A stretch of DNA of 13,121 nucleotides. Origin: an uncultured Prosthecobacter sp. (GTDB taxonomy: Bacteria; Verrucomicrobiota; Verrucomicrobiia; Verrucomicrobiales; Verrucomicrobiaceae). Of this stretch, positions 7,262 to 13,121 are shown piece after piece. The stretch is taken from assembly GCA_947523045.1 (NCBI GenBank), contig CANNUR010000067.1, positions 1 through 13,121 of the forward strand, given 5' to 3'. Position 1 is the stretch's first letter, and every line of letters begins with the position of its first letter. The translations under genes and the position numbers were made by a program. The notes beneath the pieces were generated by a model. The model was not told the origin of the DNA. It did not search any database and was given only the letters and a program-made list of their open reading frames with translations.

Positions 7262-7648
7262 ATGTCCGACGCTCCCCGCATCTCCGACGCCGAATGGACC
7301 GTGATGAATGTCCTCTGGACCCGCGGCCCCAGCTCCCTCGCCGAGGTCGTGCGTGAACTCGAAGGCCGCCTGCACTGGAAACCCCGCACCGTGCAGTCGC
7401 TGATCCGGCGCCTCGTCGACAAGGGCGCCCTCGCCGTCGACAGCTGCGGCCGCGAATTCCGCTACCTGCCCGCCGTCGAGCAGTCGCGCTGCCAACTCGA
7501 AGAAAGCCGCAGCTTCCTCGACCGCGTCTTCAGCGGCCGACTGACCCCCTTCGTCGCCCACCTCATGGAGCGCGAGGAAATCTCCAAGGATGACCTCGCC
7601 GCCCTGCGCGCGATGCTCGACCAGGCCGAGAAAAAGCAGAAAAACTAA
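7262..7648 (+). CDS. BlaI/MecI/CopY-family transcriptional repressor
   Basis: Cytoplasmic winged-helix repressor of 128 residues, the usual family length. The N-terminal two thirds carry the DNA-binding domain: ISDAEWTVMNVLW (7-19), recognition region HWKPRTVQSLIRRLVDKG (38-55, family T-V-x-T-L-x-x-R-L pattern) and the wing GREFRYLP (61-68). The C-terminal third is the helical dimer domain, where the partner protease normally causes cleavage (FLDRVFSGRLTPFVAHL). It starts 64 bases after the MHS gene and 7 bases after two matching operators, and ends 6 bases before the M56 protease gene, so the two form an operon. It almost certainly represses its own promoter. Targets beyond this operon, such as the pectate lyase genes, are possible, but no further TACANNTGTA site was seen upstream of them. 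No beta-lactamase is in the window, so the name blaI would mislead. Confidence 0.92.
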   Translation: MSDAPRISDAEWTVMNVLWTRGPSSLAEVVRELEGRLHWKPRTVQSLIRRLVDKGALAVDSCGREFRYLPAVEQSRCQLEESRSFLDRVFSGRLTPFVAHLMEREEISKDDLAALRAMLDQAEKKQKN

Positions 7649-7654
7649 GCCGCC

Positions 7655-9265
7655 ATGAATGCCGACGCCCTGCTCCACTGGCTCCAGCGCACCACTCTCG
7701 AGGCAAGCCTGCTCATCCTCGCTGTGGTCAGCCTGCGCCTGATGCTCGGCACCCGCCTCAGCCCCGCCTGGCGCATCGGCCTGTGGATGCTGGTGGGGCT
7801 GAAGCTGTTGCTGCCGGCCTGCATTCCGGCGGGGTTTGGCCTGGGCCTGCTGGGCAGGGAGCCGATGAACGGGGCGGCCCAGATGCCACGGATGGACCCG
7901 ATGGACGGAATGGACCTCATGGACAGCGGCGGCGAGGTGCCCAAAGTCCAGGACTCGTTCTCCCTTCGGCAAGCCGTACCGGCGGTCTGGCTGCTTGGCA
8001 GCCTCAGCGTGATTGGGATCGCCCTGCTGCGCCAGCGCCGCTTTCAATGCCAGTTCGCCGCCTGGCCCCTGGCCGATGATCCGAAGCTGATGCCCCTGCT
8101 GCACCAGCTCGCCGCTCAGGTGGGCGTCGCCACGCCGCGGATCCGCCTCACCGCGCCCGGCCACACGCCGGCTCTGGTCGGACTGCACCAGCCGACCCTG
8201 CTCCTGCCCGGCGACTGGGCCTCGCGTTTCACCGACCGCAGCCTGCGTCACGTCCTGCTCCACGAACTGCTGCACATCCGCCACCGCGACCTGCTCTGGA
8301 ACTGGGTCGCCACGATCCTGCAGGCGCTGCACTGGTTCAATCCGCTGGTCTGGTTTGTGGTCGACCGCTTTCAGGCCGACCGCGAGCTGCGCTGCGATGC
8401 CGGAGCGCTCGCCATGCTCGCGCCGTCCGAGCGGCTCGACTACGGCCGCACCCTGCTGCGCATCCAGGAAAGCTTTTTCGCACCGCCGAGCCTGGCAGGG
8501 CTGGCTCCCTGTGTGCGCCACCACCCCACCCTGCGCCAACGCCTGCTCATGATCACCACCCCGACCACCCGCCAGCCCGCGCTTCAGGCCCTGCTCGTCC
8601 TCACCCTCAGCGTGCTGGCCGGCTACGCCTTCACCACCGCCCACGCCGCAGAAAAAGAAGTGCCGCCAAAGATCCGCGAAGGCGCGGCCACGCGGCCGTC
8701 GGACCGGTCCGACAAGTCCGACCGCAAACCCGCCATGAAGGAAGGCGAAGGCGGAAAACCCGGCACCGAACGTGACGGCCAGCGCCAACCCAGTGCCGAA
8801 CGCGAAGGCGGCGGTAAAACCGGCCCCCGTGACGGCGACCGCCCGCGCACCGGCCCGCGCGATGGTGACCGCCCCAAAACGGGCCTGCGCGATGGCGATC
8901 GTCCCAAGACCGGCGAACGCGATGGCGGCAAGCCGCGCACCGGGACCGCCGACGGCGAGGGCCGCCGCCCCTCCGCCGAAGCCGGCCAAAAGCCGCGCCC
9001 GAGCGCCGAAGCGAACGCTGCAGGTCGTCACTCAGCGGAGAACTTCACCCTCAAGGTCATCGAGGGCGGCGACGCCGTGGTCATCGGCGGTGAAAAAGTC
9101 CCCTTGAACCGCCTTCGCGGCTTCCTCAGCACCTTTCTTCCCAACCATCCCGGCGCCCGCATCGAAGTCACCGGCGAGGACGACACCCCGCTGAAGGCCC
9201 TGCACAACGTCGTCGATGCCGTGCGCGACAACGGCAACAGGAACGTCGGCATCAAGGCGGAATAG
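7655..9265 (+). CDS. M56 (BlaR1-like) membrane metalloprotease with repeat linker and ExbD/TolR-like C-terminal domain
   Basis: Predicted zinc protease that cleaves or triggers cleavage of the BlaI-type repressor made just upstream. It has 536 residues. Hydrophobic segments lie at about 13-31, 37-66, 108-125 and 309-333. The catalytic zinc site is HELLH (203-207, Glu204) with Glu244 in ADRELRCDAGAL as probable third ligand; LVWF after NP (M56 pattern) precedes it. After the last membrane segment, where BlaR1 has a penicillin-binding domain, there is instead a Pro/Gly/charge-rich linker (about 335-462) with tandem repeats. A compact end follows (463-536): FTLKV...EKVPLNRL...ARIEVTGEDD...NVVDAVRDNGNRNVGI. 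This end follows the strand/helix pattern of ExbD/TolR periplasmic domains, so the sensed signal is probably not a beta-lactam (inference). A second repeat, MPRMDPMDGMDLMDS (77-91), sits in the loop after TM2. No ribosome-binding site is clear. Confidence 0.87.
   Translation: MNADALLHWLQRTTLEASLLILAVVSLRLMLGTRLSPAWRIGLWMLVGLKLLLPACIPAGFGLGLLGREPMNGAAQMPRMDPMDGMDLMDSGGEVPKVQDSFSLRQAVPAVWLLGSLSVIGIALLRQRRFQCQFAAWPLADDPKLMPLLHQLAAQVGVATPRIRLTAPGHTPALVGLHQPTLLLPGDWASRFTDRSLRHVLLHELLHIRHRDLLWNWVATILQALHWFNPLVWFVVDRFQADRELRCDAGALAMLAPSERLDYGRTLLRIQESFFAPPSLAGLAPCVRHHPTLRQRLLMITTPTTRQPALQALLVLTLSVLAGYAFTTAHAAEKEVPPKIREGAATRPSDRSDKSDRKPAMKEGEGGKPGTERDGQRQPSAEREGGGKTGPRDGDRPRTGPRDGDRPKTGLRDGDRPKTGERDGGKPRTGTADGEGRRPSAEAGQKPRPSAEANAAGRHSAENFTLKVIEGGDAVVIGGEKVPLNRLRGFLSTFLPNHPGARIEVTGEDDTPLKALHNVVDAVRDNGNRNVGIKAE
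7883..7927 (+). repeat. 9-bp tandem repeat (ATGGACNNN) inside the M56 gene
   Basis: Four units ATGGACCCG, ATGGACGGA, ATGGACCTC and ATGGACAGC follow one degenerate unit ATGCCACGG with an exact period of 9. In frame they encode M-P-R then M-D-x four times, in the loop between membrane segments 2 and 3. The first six bases are fixed at DNA level and the last three vary, which suggests the DNA repeat itself spread and was tolerated because it keeps the frame. Confidence 0.85.
8698..8725 (+). repeat. 9-bp tandem repeat (TCSGACNNN) with a 16-bp palindrome inside the M56 gene
   Basis: TCGGACCGG, TCCGACAAG and TCCGACCGC (8699-8725) are three 9-base units encoding S-D-R, S-D-K, S-D-R. The first two units plus one base make a perfect palindrome GTCGGACCGGTCCGAC (8698-8713). 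It lies just after the last membrane segment, in the disordered linker. It has the same codon-GAC-codon design as the MDx repeat earlier in this gene. Confidence 0.8.
8828..8947 (+). repeat. 30-bp tandem repeat, four copies, inside the M56 linker
   Basis: Four units start at 8828, 8858, 8888 and 8918, each encoding ten residues: RDGDRPRTGP, RDGDRPKTGL, RDGDRPKTGE and RDGGKPRTGT (residues 392-431). A degenerate fifth unit begins at 8948 (ADGEGRRP), and related RDG/ERD pieces precede the array. The strongly charged, Pro/Gly-rich product is expected to be extended and flexible, acting as a tether between the membrane part and the ExbD-like end. Confidence 0.88.
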
Positions 9266-9330
9266 AGATCCTCCGCCTTCAGGGCTGTCAGACACACGGC
9301 TTACTCCCACGAAGCGCCAAGCTCCCCCGC

Positions 9331-9362
9331 CCTTCTTGGCGTCTTTGCGCCTTGGCGTGAAA
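9331..9362. repeat. Dispersed-repeat-like motif (GGCGTCTTTGCGCCTTGGCGTGAAA type)
   Basis: The 101-base gap before the pectate lyase gene holds a run of near-repeats of TTGGCG/TTTGCG: CTTCTTGGCGTCTTTGCGCC followed by TTGGCGTGAAA. Read on the other strand it encodes the peptide AKAQRRQE, which from memory appears widely in spurious short proteins of many environmental genomes because this DNA motif is dispersed between genes. It ends 4 bases before the ATG. Copy number elsewhere in this genome cannot be seen here. Confidence 0.5.
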
Positions 9363-9366
9363 CCCC

Positions 9367-10896
9367 ATGCCTCCCATCATGCGCCCCTCCGCACTTCTGC
9401 TTGCCGCCTTCGGCTTGCCCTCGCTCGCACCAGCCGCCACCCCCGCCGAAGTCACCGCCGCCGTGGTCAAGGCCGTCCGCTTCTACCACTCGAACGCGGC
9501 CACCCACGGCGGCTATGTCTATCGCTACAGCGCCGACTTCCAACTGCGTGAAGCCGAGGGCATCCCCGGTCCCGACACGGTCTGGATCCAGCCGCCGGGC
9601 ACACCCGCCGTCGGCATGGCCATGCTCGATGCCTACGAGGCCACCAAGGACGAAACCTGCCTACAGGCCGCCGTCGACGCGGCCCGCTGCCTGGCGCGCA
9701 CCCAACTCGCCTCGGGCGGCTGGGATTACTCGGGACACTTCGATGCCGCGGGCCGCGCCTCGAAGCTGTATCGCCGCGAGGCGGATGGAAAACTCATCCC
9801 CCGTCCCCAGACCGCCACACGCGAGGCCGGCTGGCACCACTGGCGGCGCCAGGACAAGAAGAACTACTCCACCTTTGACGACGACGTCTCGCAGGCCGCC
9901 ACGAGACTGCTGGTGCGCGTCGATCACGCGCTCGGCGGCAAGGACGCCGAGATCCAAGACGCCGCTGATTTCGCCCTGCAGACCATCCTGCTCACGCAGT
10001 ACCCCGCCGGCGGCTGGAGCGCGAATTTCGACGACGCGCCCTCCTTCCCGCCGCCCGTCGAAAAGTATCCCATCAAGCCCGGCAACTACCCCGCCGACTG
10101 GCCGCGCCAGTGGCCGAAGGACTTTTCCGGTTGTTACGTGCTCAACGACAACACCCACGCCACCCTCATGGAAACCCTGCTGCTCGCCTGGCATCTGCGC
10201 GGCGATGCCCAATGCCTCGACGCGGCCAAACGCGCCGGCGACTTCCTCCTGCTCGCGCAGATGCCCGACCCGCAGCCCGCCTGGGCGCAGCAGTACAATG
10301 CCGACATGCAGCCCGTGTGGAGCCGCCAGTTCGAGCCCACTGCCATCAGCGGCCGCGAAAGCCAGTCGGCCATGTGGGCGCTGCTGAAACTCGCCGCCGC
10401 CACCGGCGACAAAAAATACCTCGCCCCGGTCGCCAGGGCCATCAGCTACCTGCGCAGCGTGCTGCTGCCCGGCAACAAGCTGGCCCGCTTCTACGAGCTG
10501 CACACCAACAAGCCGCTCTACTTCGAGCGCGGCCCGGGCGGCAAGGGCTTTGAGCTGACCTACTCCGACGCCAAAGCCTCTTCGAACTACGGCTGGGTCT
10601 GGGACAGCGAACTCGATGCCCTGCAGGCCACCGGCAGCCGCATCGCCCGCGGCGAAACGGTCGTCTTCCCGCGCGTGGAAAAGGAGCGCTGGTCCGCGCC
10701 TCCTACCGAGGCCGACATCGCCACGATCCTCAAGGAGCAGGCCGCCAACGGCGCCTGGCCCGTCACCGACGCCGAGCGCGGCTGGATGCGCGACGCCAAC
10801 GGCAAAAAAACCCAACCTGCCGGCGGCGTGATCTACAGCCTCGATTTTGTCCAGAACGTCCAGGCGCTCAGTGCCTGGCTGAAGGCGCAGAACTGA
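9367..10896 (+). CDS. Secreted pectate lyase, PL10-like (Pec_lyase family)
   Basis: Predicted extracytoplasmic enzyme cutting polygalacturonate by beta-elimination. It has 509 residues from ATG 9367, or 505 from ATG 9379; a signal peptide (MRPSALLLAAFGLPSLAPAA) fits either. The rest is rich in alpha-helices with regular GGW/DDD/TQ patterns of an alpha/alpha toroid: ASGGWDYSGHFD (113-124), YSTFDDDVSQAATRLL, YPAGGWSANFDD, and the family-like PQPAWAQQYNADMQPVWSRQ and ISGRESQSAMWALL. This agrees with the PF09492 pectate lyase proteins common in Verrucomicrobiota and Planctomycetota. Catalytic and calcium-binding residues were not individually assigned, so substrate is inferred. The PSCyt2/PSD1 gene follows after 26 bases, suggesting one operon. 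It lies 101 bases after the M56 gene and may be part of the same regulon. Confidence 0.78.
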   Translation: MPPIMRPSALLLAAFGLPSLAPAATPAEVTAAVVKAVRFYHSNAATHGGYVYRYSADFQLREAEGIPGPDTVWIQPPGTPAVGMAMLDAYEATKDETCLQAAVDAARCLARTQLASGGWDYSGHFDAAGRASKLYRREADGKLIPRPQTATREAGWHHWRRQDKKNYSTFDDDVSQAATRLLVRVDHALGGKDAEIQDAADFALQTILLTQYPAGGWSANFDDAPSFPPPVEKYPIKPGNYPADWPRQWPKDFSGCYVLNDNTHATLMETLLLAWHLRGDAQCLDAAKRAGDFLLLAQMPDPQPAWAQQYNADMQPVWSRQFEPTAISGRESQSAMWALLKLAAATGDKKYLAPVARAISYLRSVLLPGNKLARFYELHTNKPLYFERGPGGKGFELTYSDAKASSNYGWVWDSELDALQATGSRIARGETVVFPRVEKERWSAPPTEADIATILKEQAANGAWPVTDAERGWMRDANGKKTQPAGGVIYSLDFVQNVQALSAWLKAQN

Positions 10897-10908
10897 ACGC
10901 ACGGCACC

Positions 10909-10913
10909 AGGGA
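10909..10913 (+). promoter_or_regulatory. Ribosome-binding site of the PSCyt2/PSD1 gene
   Basis: AGGGA sits 9 bases before ATG 10923, inside the 26-base gap after the pectate lyase stop. It is one of the few recognisable Shine-Dalgarno sequences in the window and supports this start. Confidence 0.5.
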
Positions 10914-10922
10914 AAACCAGCC

Positions 10923-12854
10923 ATGATGCATCTCCGGCACCACCTCTTCAAACTGGTCGGGATCAGCCTGCTGGCAGCCGCCGGTCTGCAGGCCGGCGAT
11001 GAGGCCAACCCCGCCCCCTGGTCCTACCAGCCACTCCGGCGTCCGGCCATCCCAACGCCGCGGGACTCTTCCTGGCCCAGGGACGATCTCGATCGCTTCA
11101 TCCTCGCCCGCCTTGAAAAGGAGAACCTTCGCCCCATCGGCGATGCCCCCCGCGCGACGCTCATCCGCCGGGCCTCGTTCGACCTGCGCGGCCTGCCGCC
11201 GTCGCAGGCCGAGATCGCAGCCTTCCTGAATGATCCCGCCCCCGATGACCTCGCCTTCGCGAAGGTCGTCGATGCCTTCCTGCAGTCCGAACGCTTCGGC
11301 GAACGCTGGGCGCGGCACTGGCTCGATGTCGTTCGCTACGCGGACAGCGTCGGCCGTGTCTGGAATGCGCCGTTTCTGTACGCCGCCCGCTACCGCGACT
11401 GGGTGATCGACTCCTTCAACGAGGACAAACCCTACCACCGATTCGTCGCCGAGCAGATCGCCGGTGATCTGCTGCCGGCCACAAGCGTGCTGCAGCGCCG
11501 CGATCAAATCGTCGGCACCGGCCTGCTGGCGCTCGGCAGCATGAACCTCCAGGAGGGCGACTACGAGCAGCACCGGCTCGATCAGGTTGATGACCAGATC
11601 GACGTCGTCTCGCGCGCCTTCCTCGGCCTCACCCTCGCCTGCGCGCGCTGCCACGATCACAAGACCGAACCGGTCAGCCAGCGCGATTATTATGCGCTCG
11701 CCGGCATCTTCTACAGCAGTCGCACACTCAGCGGCACGCCGAACCGCAACGACGGTGTCGCCGGCGGTTACGTCAGCCCCGAGGCCCTCGTCGATCTGCC
11801 CACCGAACTCCATGAAGCGGTCGGCCCGCCGCAAAAACTGCCCGCAGGCATCCACTCGATGGATGACATCCGCGAGCTCGGCAATCCCAAGCAAACCATC
11901 CGCTACGACCACGATCCGCACTTCTGCATGGGCGTCATCGACGGCGAGGTGCGCGATTGTGCGATCGCCATGGGCGGCGATCCGCACGACCGCGGCGACG
12001 CCCCGCCGCGCGGAGAAATCAAGCTCCCCGTCCTGCCGCCCATGCCAAAGGTGCCCGCGCAGAGCTCCGGCCGCCTCGAATTCGCTCAATGGCTCACGCA
12101 GCCCACGCATCCGCTCACCTCACGCGTCATGGTCAACCGCCTCTGGCAGCATCTCTTTGGCGAAGGTCTCGTGCGCACACCCGATGACTTCGGCCACACC
12201 GGTGCCGATCCCACGCATCCTGAGCTGCTCGACCACCTCGCCATCCGGTTCGTCACGAAGGGCTGGAGCGTGAAGCTAATGATCCGCGAGATGATGCTAA
12301 GCCGGACCTACAGACTCGCCAGCACGGGCAAACCCGGGCATCCCGATGCGGGCAACCAACTGCGCTGGCGCCAAAACCCCAAGCGCCTCGAACTCGAACC
12401 CCTGCGCGACACTTTGCTGCAGCTCGCCGGTCAACTCCGCTTCGACCGCCCCGCAGGCATCCAGGTCGCCGGCACCGGCGGCAAGGGCCGTCATGGCGTC
12501 ACCCGCGGCCTGCTCGGCATCGGGGAGCCGTATCGCACGATCTACCTGCCGGTGGTGCGCGACAACCTACCCGAACTCTTCAGCACCTTCGACTTCCCCG
12601 GCCCCACCCAGATCCAGGGCCGGCGCGAGGTCACCACCTCACCCCAACAGGCCCTGTTCTTCCTCAACAACCCCTTCGTCGCCGACATCGCCGCCAGCAT
12701 CGCTGACAAGGCCAGAAACGACACTAACGCCATCTACAGGCTCATTCTCGGCCGCGAGCCCACCCCTGAGGAAAGCGCAGACGCGAGAGAACTGGATCCC
12801 CAAACGCTGACGCAGGCTCTCCTGGGAACGGCGGAGTTTCGCTATGTCTTTTGA
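10923..12854 (+). CDS. PSCyt2/PSD1 (DUF1549-DUF1553) secreted cytochrome-like protein
   Basis: Member of a large family expanded in Planctomycetota and Verrucomicrobiota, usually paired with DUF1501; biochemical role unknown, often linked to polysaccharide degradation. It has 643 residues with an N-terminal signal peptide (MMHLRHHLFKLVGISLLAAAGLQAG). DUF1549 spans about 50-275, with DLDRFILARLEKENLRP, the conserved GERWARHWLDVVRYADS and a haem-type CARCH motif (Cys240, Cys243, His244) in LACARCHDHKTEPVSQRDYY. DUF1553 spans about 384-625, with RLEFAQWLTQPTHPLTSRVM, MVNRLWQHLFGEGLVRTPDD and QALLFFLNN. The C-terminus (LLGTAEFRYVF) is the normal family end, so the gene is complete. It is shorter than many relatives because the N-terminal PSCyt1 cytochrome domain is absent, leaving a single CxxCH. 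The DUF1501 gene starts 21 bases later. Confidence 0.9.
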   Translation: MMHLRHHLFKLVGISLLAAAGLQAGDEANPAPWSYQPLRRPAIPTPRDSSWPRDDLDRFILARLEKENLRPIGDAPRATLIRRASFDLRGLPPSQAEIAAFLNDPAPDDLAFAKVVDAFLQSERFGERWARHWLDVVRYADSVGRVWNAPFLYAARYRDWVIDSFNEDKPYHRFVAEQIAGDLLPATSVLQRRDQIVGTGLLALGSMNLQEGDYEQHRLDQVDDQIDVVSRAFLGLTLACARCHDHKTEPVSQRDYYALAGIFYSSRTLSGTPNRNDGVAGGYVSPEALVDLPTELHEAVGPPQKLPAGIHSMDDIRELGNPKQTIRYDHDPHFCMGVIDGEVRDCAIAMGGDPHDRGDAPPRGEIKLPVLPPMPKVPAQSSGRLEFAQWLTQPTHPLTSRVMVNRLWQHLFGEGLVRTPDDFGHTGADPTHPELLDHLAIRFVTKGWSVKLMIREMMLSRTYRLASTGKPGHPDAGNQLRWRQNPKRLELEPLRDTLLQLAGQLRFDRPAGIQVAGTGGKGRHGVTRGLLGIGEPYRTIYLPVVRDNLPELFSTFDFPGPTQIQGRREVTTSPQQALFFLNNPFVADIAASIADKARNDTNAIYRLILGREPTPEESADARELDPQTLTQALLGTAEFRYVF

Positions 12855-12875
12855 ACTTGCTTGGAATTAAGCCCC

Positions 12876-13121
12876 ATGACCACCCGCCGCACGCTTCTCC
12901 AATCCACCGGCGCAGGCTTCGGCTGGCTGGCCTTCAACGCCCTGCACTCGCAGTGGGCGCAGGCGGCGGCACCCGCCAAGACGATCCATCCCCTCGCCCC
13001 CAAACCGCCGCATTTCGCGCCGCGCGCCAAGCGCGTGATCTTCCTGTTCATGCAGGGCGGCCCCAGCCACCTCGACACCTTCGATTGGAAACCGGAACTG
13101 CGGAAGGCCCAGGAGCAGGGG
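12876..13121 (+). CDS. DUF1501 family protein, N-terminal part (3' end outside window)
   Basis: The frame from ATG 12876 is open for 82 codons to the right edge. It begins [20 protein letters not shown], a twin-arginine-like export signal usual for this family. It continues to [20 protein letters not shown] (53-72), the conserved start of the DUF1501 domain, which belongs to the alkaline phosphatase/sulfatase-like fold. Full-length members have roughly 430-490 residues, so most of the protein lies outside. It follows the PSCyt2/PSD1 gene by 21 bases, the standard pairing, and should be exported with it. Activity of the family is not established. Confidence 0.88.
   Translation, partial: MTTRRTLLQSTGAGFGWLAFNALHSQWAQAAAPAKTIHPLAPKPPHFAPRAKRVIFLFMQGGPSHLDTFDWKPELRKAQEQG

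Noticed and set aside
8828..8947. Regularly spaced repeats considered as a CRISPR array
   Set aside because: Units are contiguous 30-mers without spacers, in frame within the M56 gene, and encode a regular decapeptide.
7241..9031. 596-codon minus-strand frame opposite the BlaI and M56 genes
   Set aside because: It spans two well-supported genes and their boundary and has low-complexity composition.
7262..9265. Beta-lactam resistance regulon (blaI-blaR1)
   Set aside because: No penicillin-binding domain follows the M56 part and no beta-lactamase gene is in the window.

Overview
The window looks like a piece of a GC-rich chromosome from the Verrucomicrobiota, with Planctomycetota as the alternative. 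The main reason is the paired PSCyt2/PSD1 (DUF1549/DUF1553) and DUF1501 genes at the right end, a pair largely confined to this superphylum. The PL10-like pectate lyase, the BlaI/M56 pair and the near absence of Shine-Dalgarno sequences agree with this. No rRNA, tRNA, transposase or CRISPR array was seen.

Layout. (1) 1-1836, minus strand: the N-terminal 612 codons of a Cas9 nuclease, cut by the left window edge. It is visibly less GC-rich than everything to its right. Adaptation genes and the array, if present, lie outside the window. (2) 1837-2077: a divergent intergenic region. (3) 2078-4384, plus: a CopA-type Cu(I)-exporting P1B ATPase with an unusual Cys/His-rich tail and a zinc-ribbon-like metal-binding domain. 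(4) 4385-4520: an intergenic region full of inverted repeats between convergent genes. (5) 4521-5753, minus: a phosphate-selective (OprP/OprO-like) porin, divergent from (6) 5923-7197, plus: an MHS-family MFS symporter. The region between them carries a Pho-box-like direct repeat and a 10-bp inverted repeat. (7) 7262-9265, plus: a BlaI-type repressor and an M56 (BlaR1-like) membrane metalloprotease, preceded by two near-perfect BlaI operators. (8) 9367-13121, plus: a secreted PL10-like pectate lyase, a PSCyt2/PSD1 protein and the start of a DUF1501 protein, closely spaced and probably one operon.

How they work together (inference). The right half reads as a signal-to-response unit. An M56 sensor protease, which has an ExbD/TolR-like periplasmic domain instead of a penicillin-binding domain, would relieve BlaI repression of its own operon and perhaps of the adjacent polysaccharide-degradation genes. 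The porin and MHS transporter could handle uptake of anions or organic acids across the two membranes. The Cas9 gene is a separate defence module, probably acquired horizontally.

The observations most worth following are the divergent Cas9, the M56-ExbD-like fusion with its double operator and nested repeats, and the Cys-rich tail of the copper ATPase.
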